In this document: positions 10,371 through 24,430 of the stretch, one piece after another
Layout: each line of letters opens with the position of its first letter
How positions within the stretch are numbered: position 1 is the stretch's first letter
DNA from: Eucommia ulmoides
Taxonomy: Eukaryota > Streptophyta > Magnoliopsida > Garryales > Eucommiaceae
Reading direction: 5' to 3'
Assembly: GCA_016647705.1 (NCBI GenBank)
Contig: CM028327.1
Coordinates: forward strand, 11,978,365-12,042,364
Length of the DNA stretch: 64,000 bases
The notes under the pieces: model-generated
The model's input: only the letters and a program-made list of their open reading frames with translations
Told to the model about the DNA's origin: nothing
The model's database searches: none
Translations under genes and position numbers: made by a program

Positions 10371-13300
10371 TCGGTACATTCTTTGTCCCGGTTCAGGCCT
10401 TTGTTCACCGGTTTTCTGCAAACTTAGACCAGTTCCTAGGGTTTTTGGGCGTTCTGATTTTGATTCCGGCCTCTGTTTTGCGATTTGAGACTCACAGAAT
10501 ATACTTTCTGTTATATCCGTGTGGTTCCTACACCGGTTCGCTTGATTTTCATCTGGTCCTTGAAGATTCAATACCGGTTCATGGATAATTTTGACATTCT
10601 AAATCCATCCATTACAACAACTTCTCCAGGTTCAACAGCAATATCTATGGGTTTTTCGCTCATTTTCAATGCCAAAGAGAGTTCAGACCCTACCTCCTCT
10701 ACTGTCACCATGTCTATTACAGATTTGGCCTTATTCCTCGTTCATATCTTCTTTAAAATTGGTACTGGTACAAATATTTCCCCTACTCTCTCACTTACTA
10801 CAGGTAATTCCTCTTGGTTCTTTGATTCTGCCTGTTGTAATCATATGACATCTGATCCCAATATTTTTTCCACCAAACTATCCGCGATGAATATCCCTAG
10901 TATTCATACTGTTGATGGTTCTCAAATGCCTGTTACACATACCGGTAAAGTTTCTACTTCTCATCTTTCTATTCCTGACACGTATTTGATTCCAAATCTC
11001 ACCTTAAATCTTTTGTCTGCTGGGCAACTTTGTGAATTAGGAATTGAGGTCATATTTTCTAATAGTGGTTGTCGTGTGCAGGATCCTCGGACAGGAGAAA
11101 CTCTTGGGACTGATCGTAAGGTTGGACGCCTATTTGAACTTACCAGTTCACACCTTCCATCTCCAACTCCACCATCACCACAACCAAATATCCCTTCATC
11201 AACCTGTGCAACCTCGCCACTACCGCCAGTCTTGGGACTAATAGTAAGGTTGGACGCCTATTTGAACTTACCAGTTTACACATTCCATCTCCAACTCCAC
11301 CATCACCACAACCAAATATCCCTTCATCAACCTGCACAACCTCACCACTACCGCCAGTATCCTCTTCCTCATCCTTATCTCCACAAACATAAGTGTCTCT
11401 CTCACCATCCCAACTTTGGCATGCTCGGTTAGGCCACACTTCATCTAGCCGACTCAAATCGCTTCTCTCTAGTGGTCAGTTAGGTTCAGTTCAACATTAG
11501 TCCTTCAAATGTATCTATTGCCAACTTGCCAAACAACCAGCCCTACCTTTCAAAGAGAGTCAGTCTATTTCTCTTGCACCTTTTGATCTAATTTATTCTG
11601 ATATTTGCGGGCTTTCTCCTCATGTCTCGATGGTTGGCCTTCGTTACTTTGTTATCTTTGTGAACGATTACTCTCGATATACATGGTTGTTTCTTATGAA
11701 ACATCGATCCGAATTATTCCAAATATATTCTGAGTTTTCTTCTATGGTTCAAACCCAATTTTCTAGAAATATCAAAGTTTTTCGCTCAGATAATGCAATC
11801 GAATACAAGGATCGTGCTTTTCTTAACCTGCTTCGCAAAAATGGCACGCTCCCCCATCGCTCGTATCCTAATACATCCCAACAAAATGGACGAGTCGAAC
11901 GCAAACATAGACATATTCTTGACACAGTTCGTGCTCTCCTCATTTCTTCATCATGTCCTGAGCATTTTTGGGGTGAGACTGCCTTCACAACCGTCTACAC
12001 AATAAACCGTGTCCCTTCTACTACAATCCAAAACCAGTCTCCATTTGAACGCCTTTTCGGTAAAACTCCTGATTACTCTGAACTCAGAGTCTTTGGTTGC
12101 GTCTGTTTTGTTCTTCTCAAACCACATGAACACAACAAACTGGAACCAAGGGCTCGTCTGTGTTCTTTTCTTGGATATGGCATCGAACATAAAAGGTATC
12201 GGTGCTGGGATCCCATTTCTAAAACCCTTCGTATCTCGCGACATGTCATCTTTTGGGAACATCAAATGTTTTCTTCCTTACAGTCATTTGACATGTCAAC
12301 CCTCACCAACTCCAGATTCTTTACTGATCCATCCATTGAGTTATTTCCAGAAGATACAGTTCCAGTTGCTGTTAAGTCCACTCCAACACCACCAGTTGAG
12401 CCTAGCCCTACATCTTATGCTGAGTCTATCCCAAAACCACTAGCTGAATCCACTCCAGAACCACTAGCTGATCTCACACTTCCAACTCCAGCGACCATGC
12501 CTGAGACTTCTCCTGTGGTCGATGATCCTGTACCACCTTCCGTTGATACCCACGCCCTAGACCACCCTCGCCGCTCTATCAGGGTAACTCATCCTCCATA
12601 TTACCTTTCTGATTTTCATTGTTTTACCACTATACTTCATCTGCATGAGCCTCAATCCTATAAGAAGGCTAGTACTAATCCTCTTTGGCAGAAAGTAATG
12701 AACGAAGAACTTCAGGCCCTCGCCAAAACTCATACCTGGGATATTGTAGATCTGCCCCCTGGAAAAACTCCTATTGGGTGCAAATGGGTGTTTAAGATCA
12801 AGACGCTTTTTTATGGCTCTGTTGAACGATATAAAGCCCGACTTGTTGCCAAGGGATTTGCTCAGGAATATGGTATTGACTATAAAGAGATATTTGCTCC
12901 AGTGGCGAGGCTAACATCTGTCCGTACACTTCTTGTCGTCGCCGCCATTCGAAAATGGACTCTTTTTCAAATGGATGTCAAAAATGCATTTCTCAATGGC
13001 AATCTTCTTGAGGAAGTATATATGCATACCACTCCTGGCCTGGTTGCTCCTCGAAATAAAGTTTGTTGCCTTCGTCGTGCTCTATATGGTTTAAAACAAG
13101 TTTTTTGCAAAATTCAGTACTACTATTTCATCAGTTTGGGTTCACACCTAATGCTCATGATTCGGCACTATTTATTCGCCATACTGCCAACGGTATTTTC
13201 CTTCTTTTACTATACGTAGACGATATGGTTATTACTGGAAATGATCTACGCGGCATTTCTGAACTCAAAAAGTTTCTAAGTGGCCAATGCAAGATGAAAG

Positions 13301-14345
13301 ACCTTGGCGTACTCACCTATTTTCTTGGCCTTGAAGTCTCATTTGGTTCTGATGGATATTTTCTCTCTCAGGTCAAATATACCTCGGATCTCCTTTCCAA
13401 GGTTAGGATCACTGACTCAACCACTACCACTACTCCTCTCGAGCCGAATGTCAGACTTACCCCACTTGATGGTTCACCTCTTCAGAATGTTACTCTATAT
13501 CACCAACTGGTTGGAAGTCTTGTATACTTCACTGTCACTCGCCCTGACATTGCATATCCCGTTCATCAGGTCAGTCGGTTCTTGTCCGCTCCTCGGACCA
13601 CCCATTACTCGGTTGTTCTTCACATTTTTCGGTATGTCAAGGGTATTTTATTTCATGAGCTTCACTTTTTAACTCAGTCTACTCCCGTCTTACAAGCTTA
13701 TTTTGATGCCAATTGGGCCGGAGACCCCATCGACAGACGTTCAACTACTGGTTACTGTTTCTTTTTGGGTAATTCTTCCATTTCTTGGCGTAGTAAGAAA
13801 CAAATTGTAGTTGTTCGCTCCAGTACTGAAGCTGAATATCGTGCCATGGCTGATACAACTCAAGAACTTCTCTAGCTTCAATGGCTCCTCGCTGACATGG
13901 GCGTCTCTTCTCCTGCTGCCACTACCCTACACTGTGACAACAGGAGTACTATTCAGATCGCTCACAATGATGTATTCCATGAGCGTACAAAACACATCGA
14001 GACTGATTGTCACTTCATCCGTCATCACATTCTTCAGAATACGGTTCGTCTACAATCCGTCAGTTCAGTCGATCAGACAGCAGACATTTTTACTAAGGCT
14101 CATCCACCCGGACGCTTTCACTCTCTGGTTTCCAAATTCAAGTTCACCTCTCACTTACCGCCTTAAGTTTGAGGAGAATGCTAATGTATTAATGTATTAT
14201 ATAGGCTTGGCCCACGTGGCCCATTTAGGGCAAAACCCTAGCCTCCTCTTCCCCTATAAATATGTGTATAACGTTGTATTATAACTGTATCACTTTTCAT
14301 AATATCAATTCATGATTCTTCTTCCACTTCTCAATTATCTTAACA

Positions 14346-14758
14346 CAGTTAAATCTTTACATTATTCCAAAAGGATGGTTCCTTACGATCTACCAAGAAT
14401 ATACTTGCATTGGTATAAAACGATACTTTATGAACTATTTGTGATTCATATCTGTTGTCTGTTAGCTCTTTTCGCCAAAATATTATATGGTATTACAATT
14501 TTCCCATATGTTGCCAAATGCCTATACAAAGGCTTCGAAAGGAGAGAGATCAAATCTTAAATTTTGCAAATTATATTATCCAAGATTTATCTAGGGTGCA
14601 AGATGTTCTGGAATTGTGTAGTGGTCAAAATATTCATACTTGCTAAGCCAATTAGAATTCAGAAAATCAGTTTAAGCCTTCCTAGTAGAACAAGAAATGT
14701 CTGGGTGATATTATAGACGGTGTATTTTTCTAAACCAATGGTGAAAAAAGCATTACCT
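14346..14758. other. Spacer between Copia A and Copia B
   Basis: About 410 bp of AT-rich sequence lies between two complete LTR elements. No gene or repeat was recognised. It is probably original intronic or intergenic DNA that both elements entered separately. Confidence 0.4.
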
Positions 14759-17700
14759 TGTTGGAAAATAACTTAATGAGTACACATGTAATATTCTATA
14801 ATAGGAATGCTTAAATCGTGAGAATTAGAGTAAAAGGTAGAATCCCACTAAATAACTTTGTTTCCATTTTCTAGGAGTTCGTTTCCTTATTTATTCCATC
14901 TCTCAATTACTTCATTGTAATTAGCTAGGATTATCTTGTATATATAGGCGTAAAAGGCCTCATATTCAATATATCAAACATTTATTTTTCTTAATATGGT
15001 ACCAGAGCTTTATGGTTTTTTTCTGGAAATTCTAAAGCCTTCATCACTTCATCTGGTCTGGCCTTCATAGCCGACCATATCTGTTTTAGCCTTCATAGCT
15101 AACCATACCTCTAGCCTTTATCGCCAATTTTTTTCTTCCAAATACCACGTGACGTGCGGTGTCGCTTCCTCTCCGATCTCGCGCCTCGCAAAGACGACGA
15201 CCCTAGCCGTAGATATAGGCGTCAAACCAAATCGCGACTTAGTGAAACCCTTCTCGACCAGATTGCGACTCCAAAACCCTTCGCGAACCAGATCACGACT
15301 TCACGAAACCCTTCTCGCGACCAGATCGCGAAACTTCCTACCTCTCGCCGCCACCGTCAGATTGTAAAACCCTACCATCGCCGCCACCTTTAGCTCGCAA
15401 AACCGAGATCCATTGTCGCTGCCAGATTGATAACCTACCATAGCTGAAAACACCACCCTGTCCACAAAAGTTCTCAATCATCCGACTTCAGGTGATCTGC
15501 AGAATGTTCAAGCAATGTACAGGCTAGATGGGAAGAATAATCTGAAGTGGTCCCAATTTATCCGCACGTATTTGAAGGGCAAGGGAAAAATAAGTCATCT
15601 TCTGGGCAAAGGACCGAAGGAAAGAGATCCCAAATTTGCAGCATGGGATGAAACAGATTCAATGATTATGTCTTGGTTATGGAATTCCATGACTCCTGAA
15701 ATTAGCGATACCTACATGTTCCTATCCACGGCGAAGAAAATTTGGGATACCGTTCGACAGACGTATTCGAAAGCTCGCAATGCTGCTCAGGTGTACGAGA
15801 TCAAAGTCATGATCGTTGAAATAAAACAAGGCAGCAACACTGTCACTGAGTACGCAAATGCGCGTAAGAATCTATTGCAAGAGCTAGACCATTATCAAGT
15901 AAGGGTGCAGATAATCGGCAAAGAAGAGTTACCCTCTCTTAACGAAACAATCTCTCTAATTCGGGCAAAGGAGAGTCGAAGAGGAGTGATGCTCAAGCTC
16001 CTGAAGGTTCTGTTATGGCGACAAAAACAGACGTGAAGACCGATGGAAAGGTAGATCTGTCTCGATCCTCGAACCCGGACAACCTATTGCAAGAAACCAA
16101 GACACACCAAAGAGAAGTGCTAGAAACTAAATGGAAAACCACCGAGCAAGGAATGGGAAAACCAAGGAGGACAACAACGTAATCTGGGACAACAGCAAAA
16201 CTAGTCCTATTTCACCATGAATCAACCAGGTTCAGACAAGGGAATGCTTAATATAAAGGAGGTAGAGAAGCTAAAGGGAACTTCTAGGATCGTTGGAAAA
16301 ACCTAGTGGTTCGTGCTCTCTAGCATTCTTAGGTAAGTCTTCATTTTCTCAAGGACTAAATGTCTCAGATGAAACTATCAGGAATTTATGGGTCATTGAC
16401 TCAGGAGCCACAGACCATATGACTCATTCTTCACTAAATTTTAGCAGCTACTCTCCTTGTCCTAGTAATCAAAAAATAGCAGTTGCAATTGTAGCTGGTC
16501 TAGGAGATATTCACATCAGTCCTTCTCTTACTTTGAAAAATGTTCTTCATGTCCCAAAGTTGTCCACCAACTTAATATCCATTCAAAAGCTCACACATGA
16601 TATGAATTGTAATGTACTTTTTAATCCTTCTCAATGTGTTTTTCAGGACCAGGTTTCGGGGAAGAAGATTGGACTTGCTAAGGAAAGAAACGGGCTCTAC
16701 TATCTTGACGAACCAAGCAAGTCACATATGGTCAAAGATAATTTATCTATGTCATTTCTATCATCATCCAATAAAGACACCATTTGGCTCCACCATTTTA
16801 GACTAGGGCATCCATCCTTTGGAATCTTGAAAACTATGTTTCCTACTTTGTTTAGAGGTCTAGGTGTTGAACGATTTCATTGTGATGTATGTGAGTTTGC
16901 GAAGCACAAACGTATCCCTTTTCCAATCAGCAATAAGAAAAGCACAGATTCATTTTATTTGATTCACAGTGATATATGGGGACCCTCTACGGTTCCAAAT
17001 GTGTCTCATTCTCATTGGTTTGTCTCTTTCATTGACGATTGTACTAGGTTTTTTGGATCTTTCTTCTTAAACATAAATCAGATGTAAGCAGTGTACTCCG
17101 AAACTTCCACAACATGATTCAAAACCAAATTGGGGTAAAAATCAAAAGATTCCGATCAGACAATGCAAAGGATTATTTTAATCAAGTTCTATCTCCATAT
17201 TTTCAAAAAGAAAAAATCATCCATGAATCCTTTTGTGTTGATACTCCACAATAAAACAGAGTGGCAGAGAGGAAAAATGGTCACTTGCTAGCCACAACCC
17301 GAGCCTTTCTCTTTCACCATAATGTTCCAAAACACTATTAGGGGGGAAGCTGTACTCAGAGGTGCTTATATGATTAATCGTCTACCTTCTCGGGTTCTAG
17401 GGTTTAAGTCACCAATGGAAACAATGTCCCAATTCTATCCTGACCTTCGTACAACAAATAACCTCACTCCAAGAATCTTTGGTTGCACTACCTTTGTCCA
17501 TGTTCATAGTTGACACAGAGGATAATTAGATCACAGGCTCTTTAAGTGTGTTTTGTAGGCTATTCGTCTACCCAGAAAAGATACAAATGCTACCATCCAC
17601 CTACATATAAATTCTTTGTCTCCATAGATGTCACTTTTGAGGAAACAAAACCATACTTTAACCAGCCTTATCTTCAGGGGGAAACTTCATTTAGTGAAGA

Positions 17701-19934
17701 TAAGGATTGAGATCTGTTTCTGCTCGATTTACCTACACGTGAATCAGTTGTGTCCACCGAATCAGCCCCATCTGATCTAATTCCAGCCGAACCTATTCCA
17801 GCTGACCTACCTGTATCGGCCGAACTATTCTAGCTAGTATCAACACCCACACCCATCCACACTAGACCCATGACAAAGCATAATGAACGTCACGACTCTA
17901 TGCGATTTGTGCAGGTTTATTCAAGGAGAAGAGACTCGGATCCTAATCTCATGCAAGTCCAAGCTTCGACTCCTAATCCTGAGATTGAGGTAAATACAAT
18001 TCCTAACCAATCTCAATTAACACCAGACCATGATCTCCTAATTGCTATTAGGAAAGGCACAAGAGAATGCACAAAACACCCATCGTATCATTTGGCAAAA
18101 TTCGTCTCTTTTGTGAAATTCTCACCCTCACATAGAACTTTTCTAGTCAATTTAAACTCTATTCATATTCCTGATACTTTATCTGAAGCATTATCTAATG
18201 AGAATTGGAGAAATGCCATGAGTAAAGAAATGCAGGCACTAGATGAAAACCAGACGTAGGAAATAGTTAACTTACCTCCTGGAAAGAAGGTTGTGGGTTG
18301 CAAGTGGGTGTTTACCGCAAAATACAAGTCAGATAGCTCTCTTGAAAAATACAAAGCCAGACTCGTGGAGAAAGGATACACGCAAACCTATGGTGTGGAC
18401 TATCAAGAGACATTGGCTCTAGTAGCTAAGATGAACACGGTGAGAGTTTTGTTGTCACTGGATGCTAATTTCAACTGGTATTTGGAGCAATTTGATGTAA
18501 AAAATGTTTTTCTTCACGGCGAATTAGAAGAGGAGATATACATAGACATTCCTCCAAAATATAAGCAACAATTGAGAGGCAACAAAGTCTGCAAGCTAAG
18601 GAAGGCGCTCTACGGCCTAAAACAATCTCCACGAGCTTGGTTCGAAAGATTCACCAAAGTGATGCTAGCCACCGGTTACAAGCAAAGTCAGGGAGATCAT
18701 ACACTCTTCATAAAACACTCGGATGTAGGGGGAGTAACGGCCCTTTTGTTGTACGTTGATGATATAATAGTCACAGGAAACAATGAGAAGGAGAAGGAAG
18801 CACTACAAAGATGTCTTGTCAGTGAATTTGAGATAAAAGAACTTGGGAAGTTAAAATACTTTCTAGGAATCAAAGTAGCTCATTCTAGAGAAGGAATCTA
18901 ATGTGATCGATCTCCTTAGGGAAACAGGAAAGTCGGCATGTAAACCAACTTCCACACCGATTAAACAAAATCATAAACTTGGAGAGGCAAAAGATGATCC
19001 AGCCGTGGACAAGGAGAGGTACCACAGACTAGTTGGGAAGCTCATGTACCTTGCCCACACACGGTCAGACATTGCGTATGCCGTAAGTGTTGTCAATCAA
19101 TTTATGCACAACCTGAGAGAAGTTCATCTACAAGCTGTCCACCGCATACTACATTACCTAAAGACTAATCCAAGACAAGGGATTCTATTTAGAAGAAACA
19201 CGGGATTAGTCCTTGAGGCGTATACAAATGTTGACTATGCAGGTTCACCGATTGATAGGAGGTCCACGACAGGCTATTGCACTTTCCTAGGAGGCAATCT
19301 TGTGACATGGAGGAGTAAGAAGCAGAATGTAGTGGCAAGATCAAGTGCTGAAGCAGAGTTTAAGGCGATGGCACAAGGAGTTTGTGAATTACTGTGGCTC
19401 AAAATAATTCTGGAAGACTTAAAAATTAAGTGGGATGGACCAAGAGGCTATTTTGTGACAAGAAGTCGGCTATCAACATTGCTCATAATCCTGTTCAGCA
19501 CGACCGGACAAAGCATATTGAGGTAGATAGACATTTCATAAAAGAGAAACTGGACAGCGGATTAATCTGCACACCTTACGTCCCAACAAACAATCAACTT
19601 GTTGATTACTTACAAAAGGACTGAACAGTGACGCATTCCAACGACTAATATGCAAGCTGGGAATGAAGGATGCATATTCATCAACTTAAGGGAGAGTGTT
19701 GGAAAATAACTGAATGAGTACACATGTAATATTCTATAATAGGAATGCTTAAATCGTGGGAATTAGAGTATAAGGTAGAATCCCACTAAATAACTTTGTT
19801 TCCATTTTCTAGGAGTTAGTTTCCTTATTTATTTCATCTCTCAATTACCTCCTTGTAATTAGTTAGGATTATCTTGTATATATAGGCGTAAAAGGCCTCA
19901 TATTCAATATATCAAACATTTATTTTTCTTAATA
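14759..19934 (+). mobile_element. Copia element B, nearly full length and the youngest here
   Basis: The LTRs are 14759-14996 and 19697-19934, 238 bp each, with about 8 differences (about 3.4 percent), so an age of roughly one to three million years depending on the rate used. The primer-binding site TGGTACCAGAGC starts at 14997 and the purine tract AAGGGAGAG ends at 19696. Parts on the plus strand are gag (UBN2 type, 15515-16036), protease with IDSGATDHM near 16390, GAG-pre-integrase with HHFRLGHP near 16800, integrase about 16960-17500, reverse transcriptase from 18290 with YGLKQSPRAW and LLYVDDI, and RNase H about 19200-19620. Flanks TACCT and CACCT are probably a target duplication with one change. 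It is whole in layout but carries several breaks. Confidence 0.93.
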
Positions 19935-20369
19935 CACCTTAATGCAATGTTCAATAGTTAAAGTTTGAAAATTGAATGATAATTTATACCATCTGACAAT
20001 GGCAGTCATTACTATGGAAGTCTAAGTTGGATTTCCAAATTTCTGTTGTTTAAACTCTTATCTTTCTCTTCTTCCTTCTGTAAATACTTCTCCAAGTTAC
20101 TACTCGCAGCCAAAACCAACCATCAATCCACCTTCAAAGCTACCCTAACAAGCCCCAATCAATCCTGCAACCCAATTGCTGATCGATGAAATGAAATTTG
20201 AGGGGGCACATGTGTAGTATGGAGGGGCTATCTATAATTCTTTTTTTATAATTCAATAAATACAAAAGTAAGTAAATCGGTTTTTCATTACCAGTGGTCA
20301 GCCTCTTGGCCCTCCATGTCCGTCTGTCGATTATTAATCCATTACCCTACCTTTGGCCTTTGAATTTTT
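19935..20369. other. Spacer between Copia B and a LINE fragment
   Basis: I see nothing that I can name here. The sequence is AT-rich with a run of T near 20230. No exon with good splice sites was recognised. Confidence 0.35.
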
Positions 20370-20880
20370 TTATTTTTATTTTTTAATGAAACCTCGGCGG
20401 CGCAAGGAAAGCTTTATTGATATATGCAAAGAATACAAAACTCAGATAGGGATGGAGCCTGACCTCTAAAAAGAATCGAAACAGCAAAATAAACTAACAA
20501 AAATACCAAAAAAAATCAATCATAAAAATATGACTTAAAAAATTCCTTTGATCTTCCGAATGTTAGGGAAACAAATCATATCCAGTCTTAAGCCTCCACG
20601 ACCAGTTGCTGGACATTCTGATTCAGACCAAAAGATCTGATTATCTCCAGCACTTCTTAGCTTAGTTAACAAGTTAGCAATTGTGTTAACTTCCCTATAC
20701 CAGTGCGAAATAAAAGCATGAACCTTAGAAGCCAATTCTTTTATATTCCTAATTAGCGACGTTAATCTCCAAGGGATTTTAGCTCTCTCAGAAATCATTT
20801 CAACTAGCAGGCATTGTCACTGACTATATCCACATAAAACCACTCAAACCTAGAATTACTGCATGTTGTCCATAGAACCG
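20370..20880 (-). mobile_element. L1-type LINE, 3-prime fragment with RNase H-like domain
   Basis: On the minus strand about 85 residues include IPWRLTSLIRNIKELA, FISHWYREVNTIANLLTKL and a short tail. This matches the C-terminal RNase H-like domain of plant L1-type LINEs, where a SHIYREGNxxAD motif precedes the end. The open frame is 20798-20535. A 3-prime untranslated region follows with AATAAA near 20420 and an A-rich end at about 20380. The element is cut off at its 5-prime side, the usual outcome of incomplete reverse transcription. Confidence 0.7.
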
Positions 20881-21559
20881 CTGCATACTTTTCTCCGATT
20901 TTCATGTTTATAAGGTCTAAACCTAGAATTACTTGTAAGAAAGTGACTCTAAAATTTGTTCCACATCAAACAGGTTTAGAGACCAAAACGTAAATGCACA
21001 ATGGATGAACCTTGGAAAAAGGATTCTTTTAAATATGTTATGCTCTCGTGTCAGACTTGGATTTTTTTGCTTTTACCGAGAAACTCGAAATACATTTGCT
21101 CCTATTATATTAGAACCTCGTCCCACCGAGCTCCGATCATAAGTAAACCTCATAATATTTATTGCCCAAAAAGTTATTGTATAGGAAAACATGATATAGA
21201 TTTTCTCAAAAACCAAATTCCACTCAATTACATTGCTTATATATAATTTCAAGCAAAAATCCTTTTATACATCGTATATTTATTAAAAAATATACTTATT
21301 GAACTTTGAACCTATTGAACTTTAATGAGTCCCTGTTATCTCCCGCTTGAGGCTCCTAAGGGATAAAATGAGCATTGTTTTTTATAGTAGAAAATATATG
21401 TGGTCATCAAAAATATACTATACTCTCATAAATACAATTGAAATGGCCAGATGTGTTTTCAGCTCCTAATAAAAATACGACATGCCAGAAAAGAATCATC
21501 GAGGAGAAAATAATTTTTAGACGAATAATGGAATGAAGTACTCAATGTAAATGATTTAC
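20881..21559. other. Non-coding stretch, no feature recognised
   Basis: AT-rich sequence holds one short open frame at 21001-21246 that is not like any protein I know and has no context supporting it. Confidence 0.35.
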
Positions 21560-21613
21560 CTGCCACATAGATCTTGTTTTGCAAAGCAAGAGCTGATAGT
21601 ATCCGCAGTACAA
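21560..21613 (-). CDS. Possible upstream exon of the trigger-factor-like gene
   Basis: On the minus strand a 54-bp segment has a strong acceptor (TGTTCTTTCTAG) and donor (GGCAG|GTAAAT). It ends in the phase that fits the exon starting at 8111 and would read CTADTISSCFAKQDLCG before TLSHVWG. That is serine-rich and could be transit peptide. If true, the intron would be about 13.4 kb and hold Copia A, Copia B and a LINE fragment. The link rests only on phase and splice sites. Confidence 0.35.
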
Positions 21614-22000
21614 CTAGAAAGAACATGCTTAGGAAGTCTCCATACAGTAGAATGCTGTAGAATTAAGAACCTCAAATTGAAGAAAACTTAGAGACTTAAA
21701 ATCTGGGAGTGATGCAGAGGTCTTTGAAAAGAAAACAAAGAAATACAAGAAAGAGAACTCTTGCTCAATAATTCCAATAATCAATAATCAGATTTGCCCC
21801 TTATTACAATAAAACCCTCATTACGTACGGTTACTTGTTTTGATCTAAAAATAGAAATAAGCAAGTAATCATTAATTTGAATAATCAATCAATCGGCAGA
21901 CTTTTATGCTTAAAACATGGAAAGAAATTAAACAAAGAACAGCTATACTAATTTGGAAAAACACACTCGAGTTATAGTCGGCAATTAGTTGATCTCCACC
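21614..22000. other. Non-coding stretch
   Basis: No gene was recognised. The segment GAGTTATAGTCGGC occurs at about 21968 and again at about 22004, the second copy at the tail of the RTE LINE, so it may be a small insertion-site duplication. Confidence 0.35.
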
Positions 22001-24430
22001 AGCGAGTTATAGTCGGCTACAATAACAATAACAACAACAACAACTAAACATTTGTCTCACTTAAATAGAGTCGGCTACATGAATCCGTTTACGCCATAAT
22101 GAATTATCAAGGGTCATTCCTTCAGTCAGATTCCATGTTATCAAATCAGTTCTAATAGTCTTGTCCCAAATCTTCTTAGGCCTACCTCTCCCTCTAGTAG
22201 CCCCTCGCACTTGAACTGAATTGCATTTTCTCACTAGTGCTTCTATAGATCTTCTATGCACATGTCCAAACTACCTTAATGATTTTCTTTCATCTTTTTT
22301 TTTTTGGGTACTATTCCTAAATTCTCTCTAATAATTTTACTCTTAATTTTATCCATTCTTGTCTTTCCACTCATCCATCGTAACATCCTCATTTCTGTTA
22401 CACTAATTTTCTGGACATACTTTATTTTTACTGTCCAACATTCTAAATCATACAGAAGCGCCGGTCTTATTGAAGTTTTGTATGATTTTCCTTTGAGTTT
22501 CGATGTTATCCTACGATCGCATATCACCCCAACTGCACTTCTCCACTTCAACCATCCTGCCTTGACTCTATGAGTAATATCCTCTTCGATTTCGCCATTA
22601 CTCTGAATCATTGAACCTAAATATCTAAAATGATCCACCTTGAGAACTTCCTCATCTCCAATTTTGACCACACCATCATCTCTTCGGACATTACTAAAAT
22701 TACAATGCATGTATTCCGTCTTACTTCTGTTAACCTTCAAGCCTTTAGACTCTAAGGCTTCTCTCCATCTTTCTAACTTAATATGAAGACTTGTTCTATT
22801 TTCATCAACTAGTACTATGTCATCCGCAAATAACATACTCGAAGGTATTTCATCTTAGATATATTTTGTTAGCTCATCCAACACTAAAACGAAAAGGTAA
22901 GGATTTAAAGATGATTCTTGATGTAAGCCTATATTAATAGGAAATGCACAAGTATCGCCTCCTCCTATTCGAACACTAGTGACTATACCTTCATACATAT
23001 TTTTAATTACCTCAATATATACGTTAGATACATCTTTCTTTTCTAGCACCCACCACAAAACTTCTCTGAGTACCTGATCATAAATCTTCTCTAGGTCCAC
23101 AAATACCATATATAAATCTTTTTTCTTCTCTCTATATTTTTCGATTAATCTCCTGAATAAATAGATAGTTTTAGTAGTTGATTGTCTGGGCATAAATCCA
23201 AATTAATTCTCATCTATGCTCGTTTCATGTCTTATTATATATTCTATCACTATTTCCCAAAATTTCATAGAATGGCTCATAAGTTTTATACCCCGATAGT
23301 TCGCGCAACTTTAAACATCCATTTTATTTTTATAGATGGGCATTAAGATACTTCTTCTCTAGTTATCAGGCATTCTTTTAGTCCTCAAAATGTCATTAAA
23401 AAGTCTAGTCAGCCACTCTATCCCAAGATCTCCCAGACTTTTTCACACCTCTATTGGGATCTCATCTGGCCGTACTGTTCTTCTAATCTTCATCTTCCTT
23501 AGTGTTATTTTAACTTTTGAAGCTTTGATTCTTCTATAAAACCTGTAGATATTATCTGAATGTGAACTAGACAACTCTAAATTAGATTCTCCTGCGTTGT
23601 TCTCATTAAATAAACTATAAAAATAACTTTTTCATCGTTCCATAATCTCTTTATCCATCACGAAGACCTTCTCATCATCTCTTTAATGCACCTGACACTT
23701 TCTATATCTCTAGTCTTTTGTTCACGTCGTTTAGCGAGTTTAAATATATCCCTTTCTCCAGCTTTTGTATCTAACTTTTGATACAAATTATCATACGCCC
23801 GAAATTTTGATTCTTTAATTACTTTTTTTGCCTCCATTTTTGCATGTTTATACTTCTCCCAATTCTCCTTACTTCGACATTTTTGCCATTCTTTATAAGT
23901 TATTTTCTTGTCACGAAAAACTTTTTGAACCTCTTCATTCCACCCCAACTTTCTTTATATTATAGTCCCCCTCCTCTGAAAACTCCTAAAACTTCTCTTC
24001 CTATCTTTCTAATACGACTAGCCATATCACTCTACATTTTGTTCACTTCCTCATGTTAATTCCGTAACTCATCATTGCTAATTTTATCCTTAAACAACTC
24101 CATCATCTCACTTCTTAGATCTCTCCAACGTATCCTTGCATGCCTACTTACCTTAAAATCACGCTTCCACCACTGAAACTTCAAATCAGTTACCATTAGT
24201 CTATGTTGGGTATCAATACTCTCGCCGGATATGATCTTACAATCCTTACATATTAAGCGATCCCTCGTTCTTGTATAGACGAAATCTATTTGGCTATTCC
24301 TCTGTCCACTTTTAAATATGATAAGACGTCAATCTCTCTTCTTAAAACATTTATTCAGAAGAACTAAATCATATATAGCACAATCTAAAATCATCTCACT
24401 CATTGCATTCTTCTCCCCAAAGATGTTAAC
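22001..24430 (-). mobile_element. RTE-clade LINE, 5-prime truncated
   Basis: On the minus strand the parts appear in order: the end of the endonuclease domain about 24425-24100 (QIDFVYTRTRDR), the linker 23948-23658, reverse transcriptase 23193-22276 with RQSTTKTIYLFRRLIEKYRE, FVDLEKIYD and the catalytic motif LFADDIVLV, then the C-terminal part 22261-22061 with RGRGRPKKIW and a typical RKRIHVAD end. The tail is a short GTTGTTGTT repeat (22022-22045), as in plant RTE elements. Frame changes and stops split the coding region into at least four open pieces, so it is dead. The first part of the endonuclease is missing. A piece of the same 3-prime end occurs at 37989-38095. Confidence 0.92.

Larger units (their letters stand above)
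8523..14345 (+). mobile_element. Copia element A, both LTRs present, no recognisable gag
   Basis: The LTRs are 8523-8688 and 14179-14345, about 166 bp each, bounded TG..CA, with a TATAAAT motif. They differ at about 12 sites by eye (about 7 percent), suggesting an age of a few million years. A primer-binding site follows at 8689 (TGATATCAAGAAC-like) and a purine-rich tract precedes the right LTR. In order on the plus strand are a leader, an aspartic protease (FFDSA region near 10820), a GAG-pre-integrase zinc segment near 11410, the integrase core about 11600-12100, reverse transcriptase about 12700-13500 and RNase H about 13680-14110. A gag gene is not recognised. The element has several breaks. 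A 1020-bp DNA element is inserted in its leader. The flanking bases CAAGT and CAGTT are similar but not an exact target duplication. Confidence 0.92.
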
